The notes under the pieces are model-generated. The model was given only the letters and a program-made list of their open reading frames with translations, made no database searches and was not told the DNA's origin. This document shows positions 54,351 to 64,000 of a stretch of DNA of 64,000 bases, piece after piece. This DNA comes from Latrodectus hesperus (lineage: Eukaryota; Arthropoda; Arachnida; Araneae; Theridiidae): assembly GCA_037975125.1 (NCBI GenBank), contig CM075855.1:78650945-78714944 (forward strand), in the 5' to 3' direction. Numbering within the stretch: the first letter of the stretch is position 1; each line of letters opens with the position of its first letter. Made by a program: the position numbers and the translations under genes.

Positions 54351-56167
54351 CCATTAATTAACTAGTACACACAAGTACTAAATTAATACTCAATATGCCT
54401 GGCTTTATACTTATCTTTAAAGGTTATACCTGTTGTTTTTCTTGTTTATTATATAACCTGGCACAAATTTTGCAAACAAATATTAAATTATCATATTCAA
54501 CATTACCCAACCTGGTGCCAAACTGATGAGACACTAGGGTACCCTAAAGTATAGGCCACCCGATAACAACCATTATATCCTAAACAAACAACTAAAATCA
54601 TCATAAAGGAATATATTTTAGAAAAAGCAAATGCAAATCTCTTAACACATGGGGTAAATTCACCTTCATATATTAATTACATTTCTTATCAATTTCATCA
54701 ATTCAAAATTAAATTCAAATGCGACTTAAATATAAAACAATCAATTATCAGGAAGATAAAATAAAGCTTAAATATATTTAGAAACAAAAAGCTGATTATT
54801 TCAGCATTCTCCAGTTATTATTGTGATAAACACCAAACTTATTTATCACCAAACTTAAGACTAGGTGTGACGAAACTCACATATATGTCTTATTCTAGAA
54901 AAGTTAAGGGATTTCAAACAAACACAATTCTATCTTGATATGATTTAAGTTGAGAATTTTAGCGCCATTATCAATTATGTATACAAGTGGCTGGTAGTAT
55001 CAATTGGAAAATAATCAAGGCTTGATTATTTTCCAATTGATACTACCAGCCACTTGTTTATTTCATTACTGACTTTAAGGTATTGACCGAGTATAGTTCA
55101 AGTAATCTTAAGCGTGGTCACAAATATTTTTAAAGTTAAGAAGTAAATTTCGCCAATTTTATGCCAATATTAAGACAATTTGACAGTAAGCATTTACGTA
55201 TATTTATATATATTTATCTTAAAATTATAATGTCTTCCATTATGTATATATCACCACGAAAAAGTTTTCGTTTAAAAAAAAGATAGGAACATGTAACCAG
55301 CCATAGAAAACTAATACAATTTAAAATAAGATAAAAATTACATTTACTGATACATTAATAATTATGGTGAACAACTTTTCAATTGATTCTGATCTAACTT
55401 AAATTAGTTTTCCATTCATTATTCACAAGAGATTACACAAAACATAATTTTTTACTATTTTTAATTTTACTATCAGTATTATTATGAGAATTTTTCGAGA
55501 AACAATTTTATTCCTTGTATTTATAAATCTTATTCACTAATCCTACATTAAAAATAATATTAATCGATTTCATTAGAACTGTAAAATTGTGTGTATACTT
55601 GTTACAACTGCTTATAGATTGCTATGGAATTATTCATTATTCTTTTCGTTTATTTTAATGAAATAAATGATTTTTGTTTCAATGGATTAATTATATACTC
55701 ATATTGTTTATCGTATCTCTATAATTATGCAACCCTGATAGTTTTATTTTCAAAGGTTATTTTAATTATGTATACAAAATGGGAAAAGGTGCCTTAACAC
55801 CATCGCTATTTTAGCCACTAATTAGTGTTTTCCGTGAAAACATGAATATACTGCCCTGATTATTTATGTTAACGGCACAACCCATGCCCTTGAAAACGCC
55901 CTTTGAAATGATGCTTTGATGGTCGTGTCCCCGAAGTGCCAAACAAACGATGAACCGGTCGCAATATTGTGATTTCAGATTTTTAATTTATAATCCTCGA
56001 TGCCGACAATCAACAAAGAACTAACACTATTCGTCTAAAATTTTGCATGCGATTAGTAGCTTTAGTTTAACAAAATTCTGGCAATTGTTTATTTCAGTTA
56101 TAATTGACAAAAAATAGAGCATGATTTAAGTATATGAATTTGTGTTTTTATATAAGCTACATAATGT
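54351..56167. other. AT-rich DNA around a perfect palindrome
   Basis: The palindrome at 54983-55057 is the only structure supported. Confidence 0.55.
54983..55057. repeat. Perfect 75-bp palindrome, 37-bp arms, 1-base centre
   Basis: The left arm starts ACAAGTGGCTGGTAGTATC and ends AATCAAG at 55019. A single G at 55020 is the centre. The right arm, 55021-55057, is the exact complement at all 37 positions. It carries none of the terminal signatures of the MITE families found here. Confidence 0.97.
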
Positions 56168-56423
56168 GGTACAGAGGCCATATAATCCAGGTTTCCAAAT
56201 TCTGAATTATTTTGGCGATGCAGAAATGTTGCCAAGATGACGTATAGTGACGTGCGAGATGACGTAAATACTAAGGTTGCCAAAATAGAATTATCTGTAT
56301 AATTTTTATAAATATCCATACTTATGACGTAATAAAAACCAGGTTGCTAGATACATACGAAAATCCACCAAGCAATCGCCAAACTCAGAATTTGGCATCC
56401 TTGGATTATACGGCATCTGTGAC
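56168..56423. mobile_element. hAT-like MITE, copy 2, inverted
   Basis: The complement of this stretch aligns with 20332-20585 along its full length. Shared blocks are GCCGTATAATCC at the end, CCAAATTCTGAG, GGCGATT, TTACGTCATA, AATTCTATTTTGGCAACC, TTACGTCATC, CACGTCAC and GAATTTGG. The length is almost the same (256 against 254 bp). The termini are mutated (GGTACAGAGGCCATATAATC). No clean 8-bp duplication remains, so this copy is older. Confidence 0.7.
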
Positions 56424-57007
56424 GTAATGGCTATCAGCAATGTTATGTGATGCATCCCACAATGCATTCAGAGATTGATCCTTGTAACTATAAACCAAAA
56501 TTCAGACATGAAGTTGATTCCTGTGTCAGTGTTCTTTGCAAATTGGAAAATAAGTTGACTTATAACTTACGATATGACCAATAACAAATTAGGCATTAAG
56601 AAAAGATTAAGTTATTGAACTTTAAATTTCAATTTCAAATCATGGTGTATTTACCAATGGATCAAAATAGAAATTTATTTGGATAGGTTCATTTGTCACA
56701 CCGCTGACACTATTTGCACATTATTTTTACCGAAGAGATTACAGAAGAGTTACTGGCTATTTGTACACAAGGAATAATTGACTACACAATGTTGGAAAAT
56801 ATGTGGCGACTACAAAAGGAAATTATTAATCTATAAGTTCAACCATAAAGATAGAAAATATGATATAAAAGCTATTCATCATAGGAAATTTTTTGAAGTT
56901 ATCAAAATAAATGTATTTTATATTGATACTTTGTAGAGGTAATTTTTATTACTAAAAGGCTTATAAAAAAGACTGTTTTTGTTATATTAGAATTTCATCG
57001 TAAATCT

Positions 57008-57050
<43 letters not shown>

Positions 57051-57470
57051 GTGCTCTAACTATATTCATCATTTTACACATATTATTTTCAAAAAGTCTG
57101 TTAACTATCGTGTTAATATTATTGAATTAAAAAAGATATTTTATATTTCCACTGAAAAACTCATTTTTCCCCCCTTACTAAAACTAGATTGAAAATGTGA
57201 TTACGCATAGAGATTTTTTTATCGATTTCTGACATGTTAGAAATTCTATATTAATTTAGAACTTTATAAAGAAAAATTAATATTTTAATATATAAACAGT
57301 AAATTAATGGTTACTTTTATTTAAGTTCATAGAAGGTAATACCTCGCTTATACTAATTTTTGTTTGCAGAAATAATTATGCATTAGAGTAATTTATCGTA
57401 TTGAGTTATGCTGATCCATTTTTATTTTCATTTTAAATTCGAAAATTTGAAATACATTGGTGTATTTTAA
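56424..57470. other. AT-rich DNA with one TA array
   Basis: Only the TA array at 57011 is recognised. Confidence 0.6.
57011..57047. repeat. (TA)n microsatellite, 37 bp
   Basis: Uninterrupted alternating AT. Confidence 0.93.
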
Positions 57471-58732
57471 TAGGTTGGGGAAAAAAGAAATCCATTATTT
57501 TTGCGTAAAATTCAAGACTTTATTTAACATGTTTTGGATTCTCCGATTTGGGTCAAATATACATCGTTTTGTTGTATAATTTGTTGCCATTTTAAAGGTA
57601 GCTTTACAACGTTTTTCTCATAGTCCTTATTGGATAAAAATTCTAGTAATTGATTTTCACAATCTTCTCTTGATCACAGTTTCTGATCACCCAGGAAATT
57701 TTGCAATGCGAGGAAAAGGTAATAATTGCTTGGTGCCAGGTCTGGTCTATATGGTGGATGAATTAAAACTTCCCAACCAAGATCCTAGAGCTTCTGGCGA
57801 GTCACTACAGACATGTGTGGCCTGACGTTGTCCTAATGGAAGACAACACTTCTTCTGTTGGCCAATTCTGGCCGTTTTGGTCAATTTCTAGCTTCAAACA
57901 GTCCAGCTGTTGATAGTAGTGATTTCAATTTAGTATTTGGCCATACTCATTATAAATTATAACTTTCCAGTCCCACCAAATACATACTAGAACTTCTTGG
58001 CCGTTAGACTTGGTTAGGCCAACGTTTGAGCAGCTTCACCGCACTTTAACCACGATCGTTTTCGCAAAATATATACTGTCGTATATGACCCATTTTTCCT
58101 CCCAGTTACCAATAATAGGTTGATTTCATTCAGTTTGGCCAAGGTTTCGCAGATGGAAATTCGATCCATTATGTTTTTGGTGTTAATTCGTGAGGCACCC
58201 AAACATTGAGCTTCTTTTTAAATCTACCTTTGAGCAAATGGTTCAAAACTGTTCTATGGTCCATCTTTAGCTCCTGGGCGACGCTACGACTACTATCATG
58301 CCAGTCAACTTTTATTATTTCTGTGATTTTATCGACATTTTTGACGACGGGCCTGCTTGTGCGAGGTGAATCTTTAACATCAAAAACGCCTGAATGGAAT
58401 GGAAGAAACCAAAATTGCATGTAATTAGCTGTTACAGTATCGTCACCATAAACACTATTCACAATTTCAGCCACCTGGCTCGCATTTTCACCCTTAGCAA
58501 AGAAAAACTCTAAAAAGTACCGAATTGTCTTTTCGTTGACTTTTATTTTTAACACCCTGTAACTCACAACTCAATGAACCAAACAAAAAACAACAAAAGA
58601 ATTTTCTTAGTGTGAAATATCACCTTGACAACGACGAGCATAAATTTGAAATGGTTTGATCGATACTTTGTGAAATATCAGTCACTACAGCAATCTACCG
58701 AAAAAATAATGGATTTATTTTTCCCAAACCTA
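57471..58732 (-). mobile_element. mariner transposon, full length, decayed
   Basis: The left end reads TAGGTTGGGGAAAAAAGAAA and the inverted right end reads TAGGTTTGGGAAAAATAAAT. Both continue into ATCCATTATTTTT, giving terminal inverted repeats of roughly 33-35 bp with a few mismatches. A length of about 1.26 kb, TA at both ends and a mariner-type transposase on the minus strand fit the family. The reading frame has several stops and frameshifts, so this copy is dead but could be mobilised in trans in principle. Confidence 0.88.
57524..58567 (-). pseudogene. mariner transposase pseudogene
   Basis: The total span of 1044 bp equals 348 codons, the usual length of mariner transposase. From the ATG at 58567 the first 132 codons are open. 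They contain a first DNA-binding helix region (GENASQVAEIVNSVYG), FDVKDSPRTSRP (the usual D-x-P-R-x-x-R-P linker) and a second helix-turn-helix (SRSVAQELKMDHRTVLNHLL), then NVWVPHELT. A frame change leads to MDRISICETLAKLNEI and the region of the first catalytic acid, which is frameshifted and no longer reads D-E-K-W. The second acid survives in DNVRPH after a stop codon. The third has become Asn (PDLAPSNYYLF), 34 residues further. The C-terminus KLPLKWQQIIQQNDVYL is recognisable. Confidence 0.87.
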
Positions 58733-61014
58733 TTATTTTAAAAGTATAATAGGCTACGATTTTACAGTTTTTGCAAATATCGCTTACAAATGCCTATTCC
58801 TGCCGACCAATGTTGTTATCAGCCTCGCAATTTTCAATCTTACTCGAGTGACGAAGTCGACATCTAAGCAGGAACTTCTTTTTCACACTATGTTTCTCTA
58901 GTAAAAGAACATGTGCCCGTACTCAACTGTGAACTTTTGCAGGTCTAATCAGAGAAAAAAAAATTTTTTTTCAGTTCAGATGTCGAAAAATTTATTTTCT
59001 GGAATTGCTATTCGCCTTGTTAAACTAAAGTGGCTCCCAAGTATATGGTCTAAGAATTTTATTTCTCTTATATGTGTTTTTATTGATAATTAATTTGCAA
59101 CTATTGTTTGTATTAATTCTATTTTATATATTCAAGGATTTTACATCATTTTTGTAAAAACTTTGTTATTTAGAAATATTAAACCAAATTTAAATGATAT
59201 AGCATATGTAAAAATTTTAATCCACATACAAATATAAATTATGGTTAATTTCACGGGAAACAATTTTATACAATTACATTCCAAAATTCAGATCTATTTG
59301 ATTATATAATATCTCCTATCTAAATTTAGGAGAGATTGTTAACAGTATAATTCTAGTAATAAATATATTTTTCAATAATTGATGACTCCCTATATTATTT
59401 TATTTAATGAACATTTCATACATACATTTATGAACACGAATATGCATAACAAAGCTAGCATAGAGTTTAAAAAATAAATATAAAACTGTGATTTTATTCT
59501 CACATAAATAATTATTTTGCATGTTGTCAGTTAATTTTGTTTGGATTAAGAACATTTAACCTATTGCGAATAAACCAGACTTAGATTCGAAACAAATTTC
59601 AAAAGTGTAATACTTTGTGAATAAATAAAATAAATGCGCATACTAAAATCAATAACTTTGCTTTCATACTATAATTTCGGGCTGATAATAGTTTTTAGTC
59701 AAGAGCATAAAAGTGAAAGAAATCAACCAGTCATGGTGCCGTTCTCATAATAATCAGTGAATATTTCATGAATTTTACGAAATGGAACTCGACATTCAAA
59801 ATTGAAAAGCATATTAGCTTCTGAAACAATTGTCTGCTATCAATTCAATATTTCCTTAGTTATACTATCAGCTACTCACGAAAATTACGAAACCGTGCAT
59901 GGCAACACTAATTAGCAGCACTGTGGAGAATATGAAATTATAAAAAACTGAAATCCAATCATTGTATCAAGGTACAGCCAAACAATGGTACAAAAGTATG
60001 ATAATTCCTTTATTTCACTTTATTAATTTGCAAAGAAATTTTATGAATATAACGAAGGTTTTTCTCTGTAATAAAAATAATCTTCGAACATTCTTTTTAC
60101 TGAAGCCAATCGAGCGGCTGCTTAATGAAGTATTTCGAACAAATTAAGTAAGTTCGTCAACCACATTAAAGGCGTTATAGAATTTAGTGCGATTGACGCC
60201 TCTTTTTAATGTTCAAGGTTAGAAGAGTTGGGAGAAGTTTTGTGAAACACCCTATCAACGCTGCGGTAGGTAAAAATTTCTGTTCAAATAGAACATTTTT
60301 TAGAATATTTTGTATTAACGATTTGAATGCACTAAATAAAACCTGTCTCATAAACAGATGCCAGTCTGGTTTTGGAAGAATTATTTCAAAAGTCAATGGC
60401 AGACATGTTTAAATTTAAAAAACTTGTATAGAAGGCTAAAGAATAAAGAGTGATAAACAACCCAAAGACAATTAATCGCCATCTGGTGAGTGATTCAGGC
60501 ATTCATAGTAGACGGATGGTGTTTTACCCGATACTAAAGGTGTCATCTTATATTGCATGTGATGAGATCATTTCAAAATGCATTGAAAAACACTTATTTT
60601 ACTTACAAAGGATACCTCAAATTATAATATTCTACTTAAGATTGCATTATAATACTTATTGTAGTATGATGTTGTTGTACTGAATCAAATTACATATATA
60701 GGCAACATTATAAAGACTTGTATACTTCAATTTATATTTACTTCAATTGGTAAAAGCGTTAAATCTAAATGTTAACTCTTCGTAACTTTAAGTAATGTTA
60801 AGTGTCGATGTCAACAAGCAAAGTGATATTATCTACCCCCCAAGCCTTATGAATCTTAAACATGCATGGAAGATGCAGCATGGTGGCCAAGGAGGATCAT
60901 TTGATTGGTTCCTGAGTAAAAGTAACAGCTTCCATAACAACTAAAGTCTGTTATAGAATATTTCAACATTCGCTGCATTATAATTTTCCCAAAAGACTTT
61001 TCAAGAGTAGTAGA
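58733..61014. other. AT-rich DNA without recognisable genes
   Basis: Short frames around 60180-60420 and 60450-60680 have no recognised motif. Confidence 0.5.
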
Positions 61015-61160
61015 CCGTATCCATGACCACAAAGAAAGAAATTTGGAAAATTCCTAAGTACCCACCCTAATCGATGAATATAGAGGAAACAGAAGTGCCT
61101 CATACTTCTCTTATAGTTCAACTGTGATTAAAGCAAACTAGGAGCCCCATTCATTCTAAG
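61015..61160 (-). repeat. SINE family C, copy 2, degraded
   Basis: Shares GGAAAATTCCTAAGTACCCA and the following CACCCTAATCGATGAATATA region with 62470-62739 and 760-925. The tRNA head is hardly recognisable. Confidence 0.5.
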
Positions 61161-62469
61161 AATTGTACCATAAAGAAGAAAACTAAGTGTACCATTAAGC
61201 ACATTAACGTTTGCATAAAGAAGTTTCGAATGGTACCAACTCCTACCGTTAATATTTTTCGACCACAGGAATCCCAGTAATAGTATTGCCCTTCTTGCTT
61301 ACTTAAATGTTGTCGACGATCAGTCCACATTTTGGTGATGTTCTATTGGAAACCAATATCAAAAAATTTCTGGTTCTAAATAAGTTACCGAAATTTCGGC
61401 AACTGCTATGAAAATTCAAATATAAACAAAAATAAAAAAAATTGGTGCTAGATGAAGAAAAAAGTCCCTTAGAACCAAATTTTATGTTTCCCTCTACCAC
61501 CTTCTTTCTTATTTCCGTTAAAATTATGGAGCGAGCTTTTTCCCTGTATTTTCGGGCTATAGCACTTGAAAATAATGCACAAAAAAAGATGAGAATAATC
61601 TATTACTATACCTAGAAAAATATTTATTTTCTCATTTACACCCTAGATGGCAGTACTATATTTTTAATTTAATTGGAGATAGTTTATTTTATAGTAAATA
61701 TCACAGTACTATTAAAATGTTCTTGATTATATAAAACAAAATAGACACTTTTATGACCACTTTCTGGATCGTAAATGGGTTAAAATATATAAAATTGGCC
61801 GAAAATATGTAATGAGTAACATGATCGAATATACAAATATTTGTACTCTTTAATATAATGATCCTACATCATGGAATAACCATCACATAAAACGCTTATA
61901 CATCTAAAATTATAAATAGATAGTTTTATATTTCAACATATAAATTGAACTTTTATTTTCTTATTTGAAAAACTTTTGCTATGTCATTAAACACGCAACT
62001 TAAAATCGCATGCGAAATGAGGCATTGATCAAACTAGTTTTGTGATGGCAACCATTCTTTTATTAGTTAACTCGCTGTTTTAAAGAAGGTGACCTTCAAG
62101 GTGAATCTATATATTTATAAATGTTCTCAGAGCTTCTATCGCATGTTTTTCGAGAGATATAAAAAACACCATCACGTTCTCATTGTACAACAGTTTGGTC
62201 TTCAGTAATGGTGTATTATGAAATGTAATTGGTGTATCATGACTACCTTGACAGCATATCAAGATAAGATTTACCATGCCGCCTTTTAAATTTTTATTGT
62301 TTTATTTCATCGGTACGACATCTACATATAAATTGTAAAGGCCTGAAATGGTGATGTTTATTTTTTAATATTATATTCCCTGCTTAAGTAGGCTCTGGAA
62401 TGACTTTTGCAACGTTAAAGACCCATAGTAGTTAGGTTATTGATTGATCCTAACTCAGCCTCAAATCTA
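61161..62469. other. AT-rich DNA without recognisable genes
   Basis: No recognised feature. Confidence 0.55.
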
Positions 62470-62739
62470 TGACTTTGATAAAAAGTTGGGAACTGTCAAA
62501 CGGCCTAAGCATTGTATAATTGTCTTTTGAGAGGAATTTGCATTTATAAAACGGCCGTATTCACGTGTAGCAGGTAAGAAAAATTCGGAAAATTCCCAAG
62601 TACCCACCCGATTGACATGCATGCAGAAAGATGAAATGCAACATCCCTCCCTCATTGCTGAATAGTAAATTTCATCGAAACCGGAAATTTTCGCTTTGAA
62701 AGAAGTGGTGTCTAACCATTTCGCCAAGGTGAGCCATCA
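62470..62739 (-). repeat. tRNA-derived SINE, family C, copy 3
   Basis: The best copy of family C. On the minus strand the head reads TTGGCGAAATGGTTAGACAC (A box) and CCGGTTTCGATGAA (B box, 62671-62684). The block with TGGGTACTTGGGAATTTTCC follows, then a unique body. The left limit is estimated. Confidence 0.65.
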
Positions 62740-62869
62740 GATTTATGACTACTAGAAATTGAATAAAAGTAGCTCAAACGCACACAGTGCCAGTTAGTGA
62801 GTCAATTAATGATTTTCGTTAATTAGTTTATTTGTAGCTTTATGATCGCTTCATCGCGCATGAGGGATA

Positions 62870-63000
62870 ATCGGAGTAAGAACTGCGACTGAAAGTAGAT
62901 CCAAACCACTACAAGCATTTAAAACAGAGTCAGGAATCGAACGCATACAAACTGTTCAACTGAAGGCTTAAGGGCTAATTATTCAGCTTCTAGCTCGCCA
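62870..63000 (-). repeat. tRNA-derived SINE head, family E, copy 2
   Basis: On the minus strand: GGTGGCGAGCTAGAAGCTGA, then GAACAGTTTGTATGCGTTCG and the B-box-like GCGTTCGATTCCTGAC. The following GTGGTTTGGATCTACTTTCA block matches copy 1 at 27.4 kb. It lies immediately beside the tail of a family A SINE. Confidence 0.55.
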
Positions 63001-63312
63001 CCATATAGGGTGTTGTTGTTGCACCATACTTTTTTGTACTAACCCTGAATTGGGTTCTACCAGATAATGAAAGAAGCCTCGTGGGAATCGTCATAATTTA
63101 GTTGCAAAGATCAAACAGAAGATATCCTAATGCTTGACCTGCCACCTCTGCAGGTATCATTTCACTTGGAAGACATTGTGACTACAACCTTTTTATAGTG
63201 CCTCAGCCGTCCTTAGTAAACATGACGGATTTCGGTTAAGCCGTCATTTGGACTCACTAACCTTCGATAAGAAGAACGACACCCTAACTAACCAGGGCAC
63301 CGTGGCCCTAAT
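63000..63312 (-). repeat. tRNA-derived SINE, family A, copy 7
   Basis: The plus strand shows the complement of the tail (GTTGTTGTTGCACCATAC), TCGTCATAATTTAGTTG, GACCTGCCACCTCTGCAGG, ATCATTTCACTTGGAAGACA, and the head complement ending TAACTAACCAGGGCACCGTG. It is full length from tail to head. Confidence 0.75.
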
Positions 63313-64000
63313 CATATAGGATGTAGTATTCTTTTATGCTTACCTCCAAACTCCTGATTGGTTACTGAAGCAATCAGGGCTACAGAAAACAAATACTGTT
63401 ATAATTGGCCGTTATTTGATGGAATTTTCTAGCTATTTAGTTCATATATTTAATTCTTTAAATAAACAGATTTAAAGAAAAGATAGAAAATGAAACTCAT
63501 TAAAAATGTATTAAAAATCTGGTCACTTTTTATAAGTACACTGATATTTATCATGAAACTGAATATATTTCTGATATCATTCTTTAACGTAAAGGATATT
63601 TAACTGTAAATTATCGTACAAATTAAATTAGAAATTCCTCAAAAATCATATTATTAAAATAATCCAGAATTCGAAAATTTAAAAAAGGCAATACTTCTCA
63701 TTATGCACCCCAAGTTTAAGATCTTAAAATTATTGTCAGGATTTGGCATCAAGATCTCCGAGTTGTGGAACTCTTAAACTATGTGGTTGTTTCAGTTATC
63801 ATTCATAAAATATTTTTTAAATTGGAATTACTAAATATATATATTCTTGAAAGTAATGATAATGAATATGATCGCGCGTCGCTCGTAATACTATGCATAT
63901 CAACTGCAATTATTGAATTTTTCACAATTTAAAATGATTTGCAAAGGATCTTTAAAGAGATCCATAGCAGAGCTTTCGTTAAAGACTTATGTAAACATTA
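63313..64000. other. AT-rich DNA to the window end
   Basis: No recognised feature. Confidence 0.6.

Overview
The window looks like intergenic or intronic DNA from an animal nuclear genome, most likely an arthropod and plausibly a spider or other chelicerate. The signs are very AT-rich DNA (about 70% by eye), long (TA)n and (GT)n microsatellites, many tRNA-derived SINEs, 3'-truncated pieces of RTE-type LINEs, Tc1/mariner and hAT elements, and a Helitron-like element. There is no operon structure, no bacterial or phage gene, no viral gene and no toxin gene. The spider assignment is inference. I found no host protein-coding exon, rRNA gene or convincing functional tRNA gene. Nearly all longer open frames are either translated TA repeats or pieces of transposable elements.

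Layout. 1-12 kb: a 330-bp hAT-type MITE with a perfect 8-bp target duplication, several SINE copies, three RTE-type LINE ends, a second LINE remnant, and two TA arrays. 12-24 kb: mostly AT-rich unique DNA with two repeat copies at 12.4 and 16.3 kb, two TA arrays, a second MITE family with an 8-bp duplication, a five-copy 83-bp minisatellite and a 125-bp GT array. 24-26 kb: a Helitron-like non-autonomous element whose 5' end carries a very long TA array, followed by two more arrays. 27-32.5 kb: a dense cluster of SINEs, LINE ends, a retroposon with a 147-codon frame, and one copy of a 0.8-kb repeat. 33.1-34.3 kb: the best preserved mobile element, a Tc1/mariner transposon with matching terminal inverted repeats and a transposase interrupted by one stop codon. 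It sits inside a TA microsatellite.

34-52 kb: largely anonymous AT-rich DNA, with an X-box-like palindrome, an 83-bp tandem duplication, an inverted second copy of the 0.8-kb repeat, and SINEs at 42.7, 45.2 and 45.7 kb. 52-64 kb: a decayed LINE reverse-transcriptase end, SINEs, a perfect 75-bp palindrome at 55.0 kb, a second copy of the 20.3-kb MITE in inverted orientation, a decayed mariner transposon at 57.5-58.7 kb, and a SINE cluster at the right end.

The elements do not form a pathway; the window records successive invasions. The old layer is the LINE ends and mutated SINEs. The mariner is an intermediate, multiply broken layer. The Tc1-like element is the youngest recognisable arrival. 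I did not find a clear undescribed biological system. The best leads are the nearly intact DD36E transposon, the 75-bp palindrome, the paired inverted 0.8-kb repeat of unknown class, and the two small hAT-like families.
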